DNA of 64,000 nucleotides from Akkermansiaceae bacterium (lineage in GTDB: Bacteria > Verrucomicrobiota > Verrucomicrobiia > Verrucomicrobiales > DEV007). Each line of letters begins with the position of its first letter. The stretch's first letter is position 1. This document shows, in pieces, positions 18,216-26,600 of the stretch. The translations under genes and the position numbers were made by a program. The notes beneath the pieces are model-generated. The model ran no database searches and was not told where the DNA came from. It was given only the letters and a program-made list of their open reading frames with translations. The stretch lies in the NCBI GenBank assembly GCA_024233085.1, contig JACKQC010000002.1:124001-188000 (forward strand), written 5' to 3'.

Positions 18216-20045
18216 TCAGAGATTGACGTCGTTGGTCGCCAGGGTGGCGCCGGTCTTGACCAGGCCCGAGTCGTCGTAAACCTCGTCGGTGACCGACACG
18301 ACCTCGTCGATGGTCGTCATGCCGTCGAGCACCTTGCCCCAGCCGTATTCCCGCATGCTCCGAAAGCCGTCGCGGACGGATTGCCGCGAAAGTTCCTGCC
18401 GCGTGGCGCCGCGCACGATGAGGTCCTGGAGGGAGGGCGTGAGCCGGCACAGCTCGTAGATCGCGAGCCGCCCGCGATAGCCGGTGTGGCCGCAGGCATC
18501 GCAGCCGCCGGGGTTGGCGGCGTAGAGCGTTTGTTGCCGGATTTGCTCGACTGGAAATCCGCAGGAATGCAGGTGCTCCCGCGAATACTCCACCGGCGCC
18601 CGGCACTGCTGGCAGAGCCGCCTCACGAGGCGCTGGGCCATGAAGCCGCGCACGGCGGCCGTGACGAGAAAGGGCTCCACCCCCATGTCCAGCAGCCGGG
18701 AAATGCCGCCGAGCGCGTCGTTGGTGTGCAGGGTCGAAAAGACGAGGTGACCGGTCAGGGAGGCGCGGATCGCGATCTCCGCGGTCTCGAGGTCGCGAAT
18801 TTCCCCGACCATGATGACGTTGGGGTCGCCGCGCAGGATGCTGCGCAGGCCGGAGGCGAAGGTGAGGTTGATCTCGGGTTTCACCGCGATCTGGACGACG
18901 CCCTCGAGCTTGTTTTCGACCGGATCCTCGATGGTGACGATGCGGCGCGATTCGTTGTTCAGCACCGAAAGAAAACAGTAGAGCGTGGTCGATTTCCCGC
19001 ACCCGGTCGGTCCGGTGACCATGAGGACGCCGTTCGGTTTTTTCAGGATGTCGTCGACCTGTTTCCGGACGACCTGCGCCATCTCCAGGCGCTCGAGATT
19101 GAAGCGCTCCTGCCCGAGCAAGCGCAGACTGATGCTCTCGCCCTCGATGCCGGGGATGGTCGCGACGCGAACGTCGATGGGCTGGCCCTCGAGACGGAGG
19201 TGGATGCGGCCGTCCTGCGGGAGGCGTTTTTCGGCGATGTCGAGGCTGGACATCACCTTGAGCCGGGCGATCACGGAGGACTGGAGGGCCTTGATGTTTT
19301 CCGGCACGGGCACCTTTTGCAACACGCCGTCGATTCGGTAGCGGACCCGCAGGTCGGAGGCCAGCGGCTCGACGTGGATGTCGGTCGCGCGGCGGGCGAG
19401 GGCTTCCTTGAGGATCTGGTTGACGAATTTCACCACCGAGGCCTCGGCGTCGAGTTCGCCGATCTCGTTGATTTCCTCCTTCATCTCGGCATCGGCGCCG
19501 TCCATGTCGCGCGACGCGAGCACCTCCTCGAAGGTGTCGGCGCCGACCCCGTAGAAATTCTGAAGCCCGGCGATGATCTTGCGGCGCGAGGCCATGGTCC
19601 ACACCACCGGCGAATCCACCGCCTGGTAAACGGCCCGGCGTCGCCGCGGCGAAAAGGGATCGTAGGTCGCGATCACCACGGTGTTTTCGCCGCCGCCGTC
19701 CTCGGCGTGGCTGGCGGAGTCTTCGTCGCTCGCCCCTTCCTCGCCCAGAAAACGCAGGGGCAGGATGCGCTGCCGGATGCTGACCTGGGGTCCGCACAAA
19801 CGCTTCAAGCGCCGGGCGCCGACCGTGTCGGGCTCCGGATCGGCCTCGTATTCCATCCCCAGCCGCTCGCTGATCGCCTTCAAAAACGGCTCCTCCTCGA
19901 CCAGTTCGGCGTCCAGGAGCCGGTCGATGATTTCCAGGTTGCCGGTCAGGGCGTCCTCGATGGCGGCCCGAAACGCGCCGAGGTCCCCGCAGCCGGCCGT
20001 TTCGGCGGCGGCGACGAGTTCATCGGCGATTCCGTTGCGTTTCAT
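18216..20045 (-). CDS. Type II secretion / type IV pilus assembly ATPase (GspE/PilB family)
   Basis: About 609 residues from the ATG at 20045 (MKRNGIADEL); an ATG four codons upstream at 20057 is also possible. The frame remains open upstream, but that part is antisense to a DUF1501 gene. An N-terminal MshEN/GspE-N domain is followed by the ATPase: Walker A GPTGCGKSTTLYCF, Walker B VGEIRDLETAEIA and HLVFSTLHTNDA. The zinc-binding tetracysteine is present (CQQC ... CDACGHTGYRGR). It powers assembly of a pseudopilus or pilus from the cytoplasmic side. No other secretion or pilus genes lie nearby, so its partners must be encoded elsewhere. Confidence 0.9.
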   Translation of the reverse strand: MKRNGIADELVAAAETAGCGDLGAFRAAIEDALTGNLEIIDRLLDAELVEEEPFLKAISERLGMEYEADPEPDTVGARRLKRLCGPQVSIRQRILPLRFLGEEGASDEDSASHAEDGGGENTVVIATYDPFSPRRRRAVYQAVDSPVVWTMASRRKIIAGLQNFYGVGADTFEEVLASRDMDGADAEMKEEINEIGELDAEASVVKFVNQILKEALARRATDIHVEPLASDLRVRYRIDGVLQKVPVPENIKALQSSVIARLKVMSSLDIAEKRLPQDGRIHLRLEGQPIDVRVATIPGIEGESISLRLLGQERFNLERLEMAQVVRKQVDDILKKPNGVLMVTGPTGCGKSTTLYCFLSVLNNESRRIVTIEDPVENKLEGVVQIAVKPEINLTFASGLRSILRGDPNVIMVGEIRDLETAEIAIRASLTGHLVFSTLHTNDALGGISRLLDMGVEPFLVTAAVRGFMAQRLVRRLCQQCRAPVEYSREHLHSCGFPVEQIRQQTLYAANPGGCDACGHTGYRGRLAIYELCRLTPSLQDLIVRGATRQELSRQSVRDGFRSMREYGWGKVLDGMTTIDEVVSVTDEVYDDSGLVKTGATLATNDVNL

Positions 20046-20150
20046 CGCCCGAATCATCCCATCCTCCCCGGGCACGTCAAGCATTCCCGCCGGGGTTACG
20101 CCATTGTCACGGGGAGCGCCTTTCCCGCAAAATGGCTCCTTTTCCGGCAG

Positions 20151-21581
20151 ATGAGCGCCTTTCCACCATTCTCTCCCGCGCCATCCCCGCGCCCGTTGGC
20201 GGGTCGGCGGGATTTTCTGCGGGTCGGTTCGCTGACCTTCGCCGGCTCCGCGCTGCCCGCGCTCGGCATCGAGCCGGCGATTCCGAAGGGCAAGGCGGAC
20301 GCGGTGATTTTTCTCTGGATGGCGGGCGGGGTGACGCACATCGATTCCTTCGATCCGAAGCCGGAGGCGCCGACCGAGGTGCGCGGAAAGCTGGGGACCA
20401 TTCCGACTTCGCTGACGGGCGAGCGTTTTTGCGAAACCCTTCCCGAACTGGCCAAGATCGCCCACGAACTCGCGGTCGTGCGGAGCTATTCGCACGACAG
20501 CAACGACCACCTGCTCAGCCAGGTCTACACGCTCTCCGGCCGCAAGGTGGGGCGCAACGACCTCCACACACATCCCAACATCGGCGGCATCGTCGCCCAT
20601 CTCCGCGGCCCGGGCGGCGAGGGCCTGCCCGGCTACATCGCCGTGCCGGGAATCACGCGCCCCGGGCCGCCGCCCTACAACTTTTTCGGCGGCGGCTGGC
20701 TGGGCCCCCATCACGCGCCCTTCTGCGTGGGCGGCATCCCGGAGCAGCCCGATTTCACCGTCGGCGACAAGCTCGAAAACCCGCCCGCCCTCGTCGAGGA
20801 GGATCTGCGGCCGAAATCGCTGACGCCCCGCGCCGAAGTGCCTTTGGCGCGCCTCGACGGCCGGCTGAGCCTGCGGGAAAACTTCGACCGCGCCCTCGGA
20901 CAGCTCGACCGCCAGCCGGCCCTGGTGGCGCAGGATGGCGAGTTCAACAAGGCCGTCAGCCTCCTCACGAGCGAAAAGGTGCGCCACGCCTTCGAACTCG
21001 ATCGCGAATCCGCCGCCCTGCGCGACGCCTACGGGCGCACCAAGATCGGCGGCCGCTGCCTGCTCGCCCGGCGCCTCGTCGAGGCCGGCGCGCGCTTCGT
21101 CATGGTCGACTACGGCTACGATCCCGACTACGGCAACGTGTGGGACAATCACAACGCCGCCGGGCAGGTTCACCCGCCCATCCAGGACATCGTGCGGCGC
21201 GGCTATCACCTCGCGGGAATGGATCGCGCCTTCGCCGCCCTCGTCACCGACCTGAGGGCGCGCGGCATGCTGGAGCGCACGCTGGTGGTGTTCCTCACCG
21301 AGTTCGGACGCACGCCGCTGATCAACAAGAACGGCGGGCGCGATCACTGGGGCGCGGCGGGCAGCCTGTTTTTCACCGGGGGCGGCGTCAAAACCGGCCA
21401 GATCGTCGGCGCCACGGACAAGACCGGCGCCGAAGTCACCACCCGGCCCTACTCACCCGCCGACGTCGCGGCCACCCTCTACACGCAGCTCGGCATCGAG
21501 CCCAACACCCTCGTCACCGATTTCCAAAACCGTCCCCGCCCCATCCTCGCCGAAGGGCAGGCGATCCGGGAGATCGTTTGA
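20151..21581 (+). CDS. DUF1501 family protein, Tat-exported
   Basis: This 476-residue protein starts at the ATG at 20151. It carries a twin-arginine signal (RRDFLRVG followed by a hydrophobic stretch), so it should be exported folded. The body has DUF1501 hallmarks: IFLWMAGGVTHIDSFDPKP, LVVFLTEFGRTPLINKN, GGRDHWGAAG and GGGVKTGQIVG. The family has the alkaline-phosphatase/sulfatase fold and is abundant in Planctomycetota and Verrucomicrobiota, often beside DUF1549/DUF1553 genes, but the reaction is not established. This copy has no such partner next to it. It is divergent from the GspE-like gene and followed by a 123-bp inverted-repeat element. Confidence 0.88.
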   Translation: MSAFPPFSPAPSPRPLAGRRDFLRVGSLTFAGSALPALGIEPAIPKGKADAVIFLWMAGGVTHIDSFDPKPEAPTEVRGKLGTIPTSLTGERFCETLPELAKIAHELAVVRSYSHDSNDHLLSQVYTLSGRKVGRNDLHTHPNIGGIVAHLRGPGGEGLPGYIAVPGITRPGPPPYNFFGGGWLGPHHAPFCVGGIPEQPDFTVGDKLENPPALVEEDLRPKSLTPRAEVPLARLDGRLSLRENFDRALGQLDRQPALVAQDGEFNKAVSLLTSEKVRHAFELDRESAALRDAYGRTKIGGRCLLARRLVEAGARFVMVDYGYDPDYGNVWDNHNAAGQVHPPIQDIVRRGYHLAGMDRAFAALVTDLRARGMLERTLVVFLTEFGRTPLINKNGGRDHWGAAGSLFFTGGGVKTGQIVGATDKTGAEVTTRPYSPADVAATLYTQLGIEPNTLVTDFQNRPRPILAEGQAIREIV

Positions 21582-21586
21582 CAAAA

Positions 21587-21709
21587 TTTTTGGACAGGAT
21601 TCACAGGATTATTTTGGATTAGGTGTTCACGAAACCGGACGGCTCGCGCCAAAACCGCATTTGGGCATCGGGGATCCTGTTTCAAAATCCTGACAATCCT
21701 GTCCAAAAA
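21587..21709. repeat. 123-bp inverted-repeat element (TTTTTGGACAGGATT termini)
   Basis: The left end TTTTTGGACAGGATT (21587-21601) and the right end AATCCTGTCCAAAAA (21695-21709) are perfect 15-bp inverted repeats. Both are followed inward by a second, less exact AGGATT unit. The interior (about 90 bp) codes for nothing visible. The element fills the gap between two convergent genes, 5 bp from one stop codon and 9 bp from the other. It resembles a small non-autonomous (MITE-like) element or a long bidirectional terminator. No target-site duplication could be defined. Confidence 0.7.
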
Positions 21710-21718
21710 CCGACTTCC

Positions 21719-22651
21719 TCACCGCCCCCACTCCCAGAAGCCGATCTCCCCGAGCGCGCGTTTCACGGAGTCGCGGCCGCCGGGCGGCAGTTGGGGCTGG
21801 GGCGGGCGCAGGGCGCCGGCTTCGAAGCCGAGGAGCGGCAGCAGCCCCTCCTTCACCGACGCGCCGAAGCCGCCAGGCTGGGCCATGAGCGTGCGGACCA
21901 GCAGGATGGCCAGACTCTGAAGGTTGCGGGCCTTTTCCAGGTCGCCCGCGTTCCACGCGTCGATCAGCCTCACCCAGAGGGGCGCGGCGAAGGCGTAGCA
22001 GGTGCCGACGGCGCCGTCGCCGCCCATCGCCAGGGCCGCGAGCAGCATTTCGTCCGAACCGAAGGGCAGGTCGAAGCGCCCGCCGTCGAGGCCGAGGCAG
22101 TGGCGGTAAACGGAGAGGTCGAAGTCGCTGTACTTGATGCCCGCCAGGGTCGGCACGCGCGCCGCGCCAAGCTCGAGGAAACGGCCCATGTCCACGGCCA
22201 CGCCGGTCAGCCGGGGTATGTGATAATAGTAAAACGGCAAGCCTTCCGCCGCGGCGGCGATGGGCGCGATGCAATCGATCAGCGTCTCGACCGAGCCGGG
22301 CTTGAAATACATCGGCGGCGTGGCGGAGATGGCGTCGGCGCCGACCTCGGCGGCGTGGGCGGCGAGCGCGGCGGCGGCCGGGATGGAATTGCTGCCGATC
22401 TGCACCACCACGGGGACCCGGCCGGCGGTCGCCTTCACGAAAGCCTCGGCCACGGCGCGCCGCTCGTCGTCGGTCAGCGACATGCCCTCGCCCGTGCTGC
22501 CGCAGACGTAAAAACCGGCGACGCCGTCGGCGATCATCCGATCGACCATGGGCGGGACGAGTTCGAGTTTCAGGGACCCGTCGGGATGCATCGGGGTGAA
22601 GGTGGCGGCGATCAGGCCGCGCAGGCGAAAGGCCGGGGGATTCGAGGACAT
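21719..22651 (-). CDS. Dihydrodipicolinate synthase / N-acetylneuraminate lyase family aldolase
   Basis: The 310-residue class I aldolase starts at MSSNPPAFRL (22651). The GSTGEG carboxylate-binding motif, the YYYHIP tyrosine segment and the Schiff-base lysine in TLAGIKYSD are all present, at normal spacing. YYYHIP and the GIK context resemble N-acetylneuraminate lyases more than lysine-pathway DapA, so cleavage of a sialic-acid-like keto acid is more likely than lysine synthesis. This is an inference; the family also includes keto-deoxy-sugar aldolases. It is convergent with the DUF1501 gene and divergent from the ASPIC/VCBS gene. Confidence 0.8.
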   Translation of the reverse strand: MSSNPPAFRLRGLIAATFTPMHPDGSLKLELVPPMVDRMIADGVAGFYVCGSTGEGMSLTDDERRAVAEAFVKATAGRVPVVVQIGSNSIPAAAALAAHAAEVGADAISATPPMYFKPGSVETLIDCIAPIAAAAEGLPFYYYHIPRLTGVAVDMGRFLELGAARVPTLAGIKYSDFDLSVYRHCLGLDGGRFDLPFGSDEMLLAALAMGGDGAVGTCYAFAAPLWVRLIDAWNAGDLEKARNLQSLAILLVRTLMAQPGGFGASVKEGLLPLLGFEAGALRPPQPQLPPGGRDSVKRALGEIGFWEWGR

Positions 22652-22779
22652 GAAGCGGAAGTACGCGACGAATTTCGAAAGGTAAAGAACGCATTCCCCG
22701 CCGCCGGTCGCGAAATCCGGGGATTTTTTCTGGTTTTGGCGGGGCGCGGTGTCATCTTGCCCGGCTGTCAGCAGCGCGC

Positions 22780-24468
22780 ATGGCGAAAAGTTCCGTTTCA
22801 ATCCGATCGATCTTTCTGAGGCTGGCCGTGGTCGCCGTGGCGGTGGGACTGGCGGCGTGGCTGACGTGGCATCGCCGGGCTGGCGGCGGCTTCGGAACGC
22901 AAAACGCCCCCGCCCTTTTGCCGCCGCTGGACGAAACCCCGGTCAGGCCCGAGCGGGCGGACGCGGCGCTGGTGGCCCGCTTTTCCGGCACGGCGATGCG
23001 CGAAATCCTCGCCTCGCTGCCGGAGCCGGAGACCGCGCCGCCATCGGCGACGACCGAAGCGCCGCGGCCGGTGGGTGCCACCGGCGACTTGGAACTCATT
23101 CCGGAATTTCGCGATCTCGCGGCGGAGGCGGCGCTGGACCTGAGCGGCCCCGTGGCGGTGTTGGACGCGGATGGCGACGGCTTGCTCGACGCGGTCGGCC
23201 ACGACGGGGCCGGGGCGTTGCGGTTTCTTCGCCTGACCAAACAGGGTACCTTCACCGACTCGACAGGGTTGAGTGGCCTGACCGGCTATCCGGGGGCCGA
23301 AACGCTGTTGCCGGCGGATTTCGACGGTGACGGCGACGACGATCTGTTCGCCGGCCGCACGGGCGAGCGGCCGGACTCGTGGCTGCGCAACGATGGGACG
23401 GGCGTTTTCGAGGAAATCGCGGAGGCCGCCGGAGTTCTCGCCTTCGCGGACACGCGGGGCGGGTGTTGGACCGACTTTGACCGGGATGGAAGGCCGGATT
23501 TGCTGGTGTGGGGAAAGGCGGGGCCGCGCCTGTATTGGAACGCGGGCGACGGGAGCTTTCGCGATCTGGCGTGGGAAACGGGGCTCGCCGCTCTGGGCGA
23601 GGTTTCGGGCGCCGACTGGGGCGATGTCGATGGGGACGGCTTTCCCGATCTGTTGCTGACCCTGGCGAGGGAGGGAGAAGCCGGCGAAACGGTCCAATGG
23701 CGGCGCGCGGTGCCGCCCGCGAGCGGCAGGGCGGAGGATTTTCGGTTTTCGGAGGGACCCGCGCTCGCGGGAAAAGTCGAGGGCGTGGCGACGGGCGCGG
23801 GATTTCTCGACTTCGATCGGGATGACCGGCTCGACGTGGTGATGTGGGGCGAGGCCGGGTTTCGGCTATGGCGCGGGACGGGATTCGGGATGTTTGACGA
23901 GGTGACGGCGGAGTCGGGGCTGGCGGCCGTGGCGGGCGCGCGGGACCTGGAGATCGCCGATCTGGACGGGGACGGCTTCGACGATCTGCTGCCGCTTTCG
24001 GGGCCGGCGCGCGCGGTGCTGAATCGGGGGGGCGACGGTTTCCGCGAGATCGGCACGACGGGGCCGATGACGGCGAAACGCTGGCGGGCGGGATGGGCGC
24101 GGGCGGATTTCGACCGGGACGGGGATCTGGATTTTCTCGCGGTGGCGGCGGACTCGGGCAAGGCCGCGCTGCTGGTGCGGGAAACGGCGGAGCCGGGCGC
24201 CTGGCTGGCTTTTCGGCTTTCGGGGGCGGGAGCGGCCTTCGCCTCGGTGGAGGTGGTGGCGCGGGACCGGGACTGGGTCCTGCGACGGGTGTCCGGCGTG
24301 GCGGACCCGACGGGCCGGCTGCACTTCGGCCTCGGGCGGGCGGAAACGATCGAATCGCTCCGGGTCACATGGTCCAGCCCGGACGGTCCGGGAGAAACGC
24401 GCGAGAAACTGAAGCCGAACGCATTGTTGAAGCTGCGGCCTTCGGCGGAAGCCGGCGATCCGCGGTGA
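22780..24468 (+). CDS. FG-GAP/VCBS-repeat protein with C-terminal ASPIC/UnbV domain
   Basis: The 562-residue protein has an N-terminal membrane anchor or uncleaved signal (IFLRLAVVAVAVGLAAWL). At least seven calcium-type FG-GAP/VCBS repeats follow (VLDADGDGLLDAVG, DFDGDGDDDLFAG, DFDRDGRPDLLVWG, DVDGDGFPDLLLT, DLDGDGFDDLLPL, DFDRDGDLDFLAV), which should form an extracellular beta-propeller. The last ~80 residues match ASPIC/UnbV (CRTAC1-like): GRLHFGLGRAETIESLRVTW. Relatives are exported proteins of unknown role, thought to bind ligands or surfaces. Bases 23247-23278 resemble broken pieces of the palindromic repeat family but encode normal family sequence. Confidence 0.85.
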   Translation: MAKSSVSIRSIFLRLAVVAVAVGLAAWLTWHRRAGGGFGTQNAPALLPPLDETPVRPERADAALVARFSGTAMREILASLPEPETAPPSATTEAPRPVGATGDLELIPEFRDLAAEAALDLSGPVAVLDADGDGLLDAVGHDGAGALRFLRLTKQGTFTDSTGLSGLTGYPGAETLLPADFDGDGDDDLFAGRTGERPDSWLRNDGTGVFEEIAEAAGVLAFADTRGGCWTDFDRDGRPDLLVWGKAGPRLYWNAGDGSFRDLAWETGLAALGEVSGADWGDVDGDGFPDLLLTLAREGEAGETVQWRRAVPPASGRAEDFRFSEGPALAGKVEGVATGAGFLDFDRDDRLDVVMWGEAGFRLWRGTGFGMFDEVTAESGLAAVAGARDLEIADLDGDGFDDLLPLSGPARAVLNRGGDGFREIGTTGPMTAKRWRAGWARADFDRDGDLDFLAVAADSGKAALLVRETAEPGAWLAFRLSGAGAAFASVEVVARDRDWVLRRVSGVADPTGRLHFGLGRAETIESLRVTWSSPDGPGETREKLKPNALLKLRPSAEAGDPR

Positions 24469-24500
24469 TCCGGCCGCCGGCGGGCGACCGGGAGAACTTC

Positions 24501-24537
24501 CCAAAAAGAAAACACCGCCGGTTCGAAGCCGGCGGTG
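24501..24537 (-). terminator. Intrinsic terminator (marR transcript, - strand)
   Basis: A perfect 9-bp stem, CACCGCCGG/CCGGCGGTG (24513-24521 with 24529-24537), has a 7-base loop. On the - strand it is followed directly by TTTTCTTTTT. It would end transcription coming from marR with a 3' untranslated stretch of about 240 nt. It also lies 45 bp past the end of the + strand ASPIC gene. Confidence 0.8.
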
Positions 24538-24780
24538 CCTTCAGAATCACCTAGGAGTTATCGCCAAAAAAAATTCTTCGTTCGTTTGTGGAAGCCGTGT
24601 TTCGTTCGGATTCGCCGATGGTTGCGTGTTCGGAATACTTTCGGATTTTCGACCTCTGATGACGCTGGATGCTTCAACGATGGAGATGGGTCACCTCGGC
24701 AAATCTTTCGGCGGAGTTCGAAGTTCAGATTCGATTCCCGCGTTTTCGATGTCGCCACCCCTCCGTCGTCGATGCGGCCG
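24538..24780. other. Long 3' untranslated stretch after marR, no gene supported
   Basis: These 243 bp lie between marR and the intrinsic terminator. The composition is less GC-rich than its neighbours. The only open frame is a 66-codon, basic, GTG-started one on the - strand, whose GGAGG is too close to its start. Nothing firm is seen. A small regulatory RNA made from the 3' end of the marR transcript is possible. Confidence 0.3.
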
Positions 24781-25239
24781 TCAGCGGACCTTGAGAAAAT
24801 CCTGGAGCTGACCGTAAACGGGCTCGACGTCGGACGTCTTGCCGTTGTTCTGGGCGGTCATCACCGAAGCGATGTTCTCGGCGATCACGTTGCGAAGACG
24901 ATTGACCAGTTCGATGCCCTTGCGGGTGATCTGGACCATCACCTTGCGGCGATCGTCGGCGGCGTGAAGACGCTGCACGTAACCGAGTTTCTCCAGACGG
25001 TCCACCAGGCCGGTAGCGGCGGCGGTGGAATGGCCCATCTTCTTGGAGATGTCGGTCATCGTGAGGTAGTCCTCGTTGGCCAAGTATCCGAGAAGGAAGA
25101 ACTGAGCGTAGGAAATGCTTCCGTTGTTCAGTTCCTTCGATAGGTCGAGCAGGAAGGAGCGCTGCGCGAACATCAAAAAGTCCGCGAGGCGATCGGCATT
25201 CCCGTCGGCCGGTTTTGTTCTGTCATTGATTACCTGCAT
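24781..25239 (-). CDS. MarR family transcriptional regulator
   Basis: The 152-residue protein has the winged-helix MarR core: LTMTDISKKMGHSTAAAT is the helix-turn-helix and DDRRKVMVQITRKG the beta-wing, with conserved Asp and Arg. MarR proteins bind palindromic operators as dimers and are usually released by small phenolic or oxidising ligands. An unusually good Shine-Dalgarno for this window, AGGAGG, sits 11 bases before the ATG at 25239. No target gene is adjacent in an operon, so autoregulation or distant targets are likely. The AT-rich region upstream holds its promoter. Confidence 0.88.
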   Translation of the reverse strand: MQVINDRTKPADGNADRLADFLMFAQRSFLLDLSKELNNGSISYAQFFLLGYLANEDYLTMTDISKKMGHSTAAATGLVDRLEKLGYVQRLHAADDRRKVMVQITRKGIELVNRLRNVIAENIASVMTAQNNGKTSDVEPVYGQLQDFLKVR

Positions 25240-25635
25240 GGCTGTATTTACCTCCTAGCGATTTTGGTGATTACGACTAGTGTGAAAATTTAAACCAAAG
25301 TTATCCCCTAGCGCAACTATATTTTTAAAATAATCATAATTATCGTAAAATAGGTCGCACCTGGGAAAAATTTTGCCCCAAATAATGACAGGTTTCCCCC
25401 TATTTCGCAAACTTTAATTGTAAAATTGATCGTATTTTCAAATCTGCTCCGGTCCGGCGCCATTCCGCACCCGCGCCTCTTTCCGCGCCCGCGGTGAGGG
25501 GGCCGGTCAGCGGTTCCCGTCCCGCGGTCGATCCGCCCCGGGGCGATCCCTTTCGAAAAACGCCGAGCTGGAGACCGGTTGCGGCTCCGCCCGGGAGGTC
25601 TCCCGGACGGGTGACGGCCCGGAGCGCCGATCCGC
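25240..25635. promoter_or_regulatory. AT-rich promoter region of marR and galU 3' region
   Basis: About 395 bp with no gene. 25249-25254 carries the AGGAGG of marR (reverse strand). 25270-25440 is strongly AT-rich. The imperfect palindrome ATAATCATAATTAT at 25330-25343 is a candidate MarR operator, and TTGCGC with TAAATT about 18 bp apart on the - strand is a weak promoter candidate. At 25591-25606 the perfect hairpin CCGGGAGGTCTCCCGG lies 30 bp past the end of galU and may help end that transcript, although no T-run follows. Confidence 0.4.
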
Positions 25636-26517
25636 TCAGAGATCCGCGGCGATTTCCTTGATGAAGCGGCGCAGGCCCGGGCCGATGTCCTCGCGTCGCA
25701 GGCCGAACTCGATGTTGGTCTTCAGGAAATCGAGTTTGTTGCCGATGTCGTAGCGTTTTCCCTCGAACCGCAGGCCATACATCCCCCGTGCCTCCATCAT
25801 CCGGGCCATGGCGTCGGTGAGCTGGATTTCGTCGTTCTTGCCGGGCTTCGTCTCGGCGAGGAAGTCGAAAATTTCGGGCACAAAGACATAGCGGCCCGCG
25901 ATGGCGAGGTTCGACGGCGCCTCCTCGGGCCGGGGTTTTTCCACCAGGGCGTCGAGCTTGAACAGGCCGTCCTCGATCTCCGCGCCGCCGCCGATGCCGT
26001 AGCGTCCGACCTTGGCGGGATCGACTTGTTCGAGGGCGACGACGGATTCCCCGTAGCGCTCGCAGATTTCGATGAGCTGGCGGGTCACGGGCCGGCCGAG
26101 TTCGTCGTTGGTCCCCAGCAGGGTGTCGCCGAGCAGCAGGGCAAAGGGCTCGTTGCCGGCGAAACTGCGGCCGTACCTCACGGCGTCCCCGAGGCCGTTG
26201 AGTTCCTTTTGCCAGACGAAGTGAAGGTTCGCCAGGTTCGAGATCGCCTCGATCTCCGCCAGCAACTCGGTCTTGCCCTTGGCCTTCAGCTCGTCCTCCA
26301 GCTCGTAGTTGCGGTAGAAATGCTCCTCGATGGCGCGCTTCGACTTGCCGATCACCATGAGAATGTCGGTGATGCCCGAGCCGACGCACTCCTCCACGAC
26401 GTATTGGATGGTCGGGGTGTCCACGATGGGCAGCATTTCCTTGGGCTGCGACTTGGTGGCCGGCAGAAAACGGGTGCCGAACCCGGCGGCGGGAATGATG
26501 GCTTTGCGAACTTTCAT
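25636..26517 (-). CDS. galU: UTP--glucose-1-phosphate uridylyltransferase
   Basis: 293 residues from the ATG at 26517 (MKVRKAIIPAAG). The nucleotidyltransferase signature GFGTRFLPATKSQPKEMLP is complete, and VEKPRPEEAPSNLA and RYDIGNKLDFLKT match GalU. The enzyme makes UDP-glucose from UTP and glucose-1-phosphate in the cytoplasm. That product feeds exopolysaccharide synthesis such as the cluster at 2.5-11 kb and, after oxidation, the UDP-glucuronate pool. It is 83 bp downstream of, and co-directional with, the glucuronokinase-like gene, so the two probably share a transcript. Confidence 0.92.
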   Translation of the reverse strand: MKVRKAIIPAAGFGTRFLPATKSQPKEMLPIVDTPTIQYVVEECVGSGITDILMVIGKSKRAIEEHFYRNYELEDELKAKGKTELLAEIEAISNLANLHFVWQKELNGLGDAVRYGRSFAGNEPFALLLGDTLLGTNDELGRPVTRQLIEICERYGESVVALEQVDPAKVGRYGIGGGAEIEDGLFKLDALVEKPRPEEAPSNLAIAGRYVFVPEIFDFLAETKPGKNDEIQLTDAMARMMEARGMYGLRFEGKRYDIGNKLDFLKTNIEFGLRREDIGPGLRRFIKEIAADL

Positions 26518-26600
26518 GGCAAGGGGAAGGCCCCGGGACGGTCTCGGCGGCCACTTCTTTCCCTGCCCCGAAACGCCGCGATTGCAAGCGCGGGCTGGAC

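Noticed and set aside
20058..21347. Open upstream extension of the GspE-like frame
   Set aside because: It is antisense to a well-supported DUF1501 gene, and the family N-terminus starts at 20045-20057.
21719..22651. Lysine-pathway dapA
   Set aside because: The YYYHIP segment and surrounding residues fit N-acetylneuraminate lyase-type members better, and no lysine genes are nearby, so the symbol was withheld.
24558..24758. 66-codon basic open frame (GTG start) between marR and its terminator
   Set aside because: Its purine-rich stretch is only about one base from the start codon, no family was recognised, and a faint likeness to ribosomal protein bL34 does not hold up.
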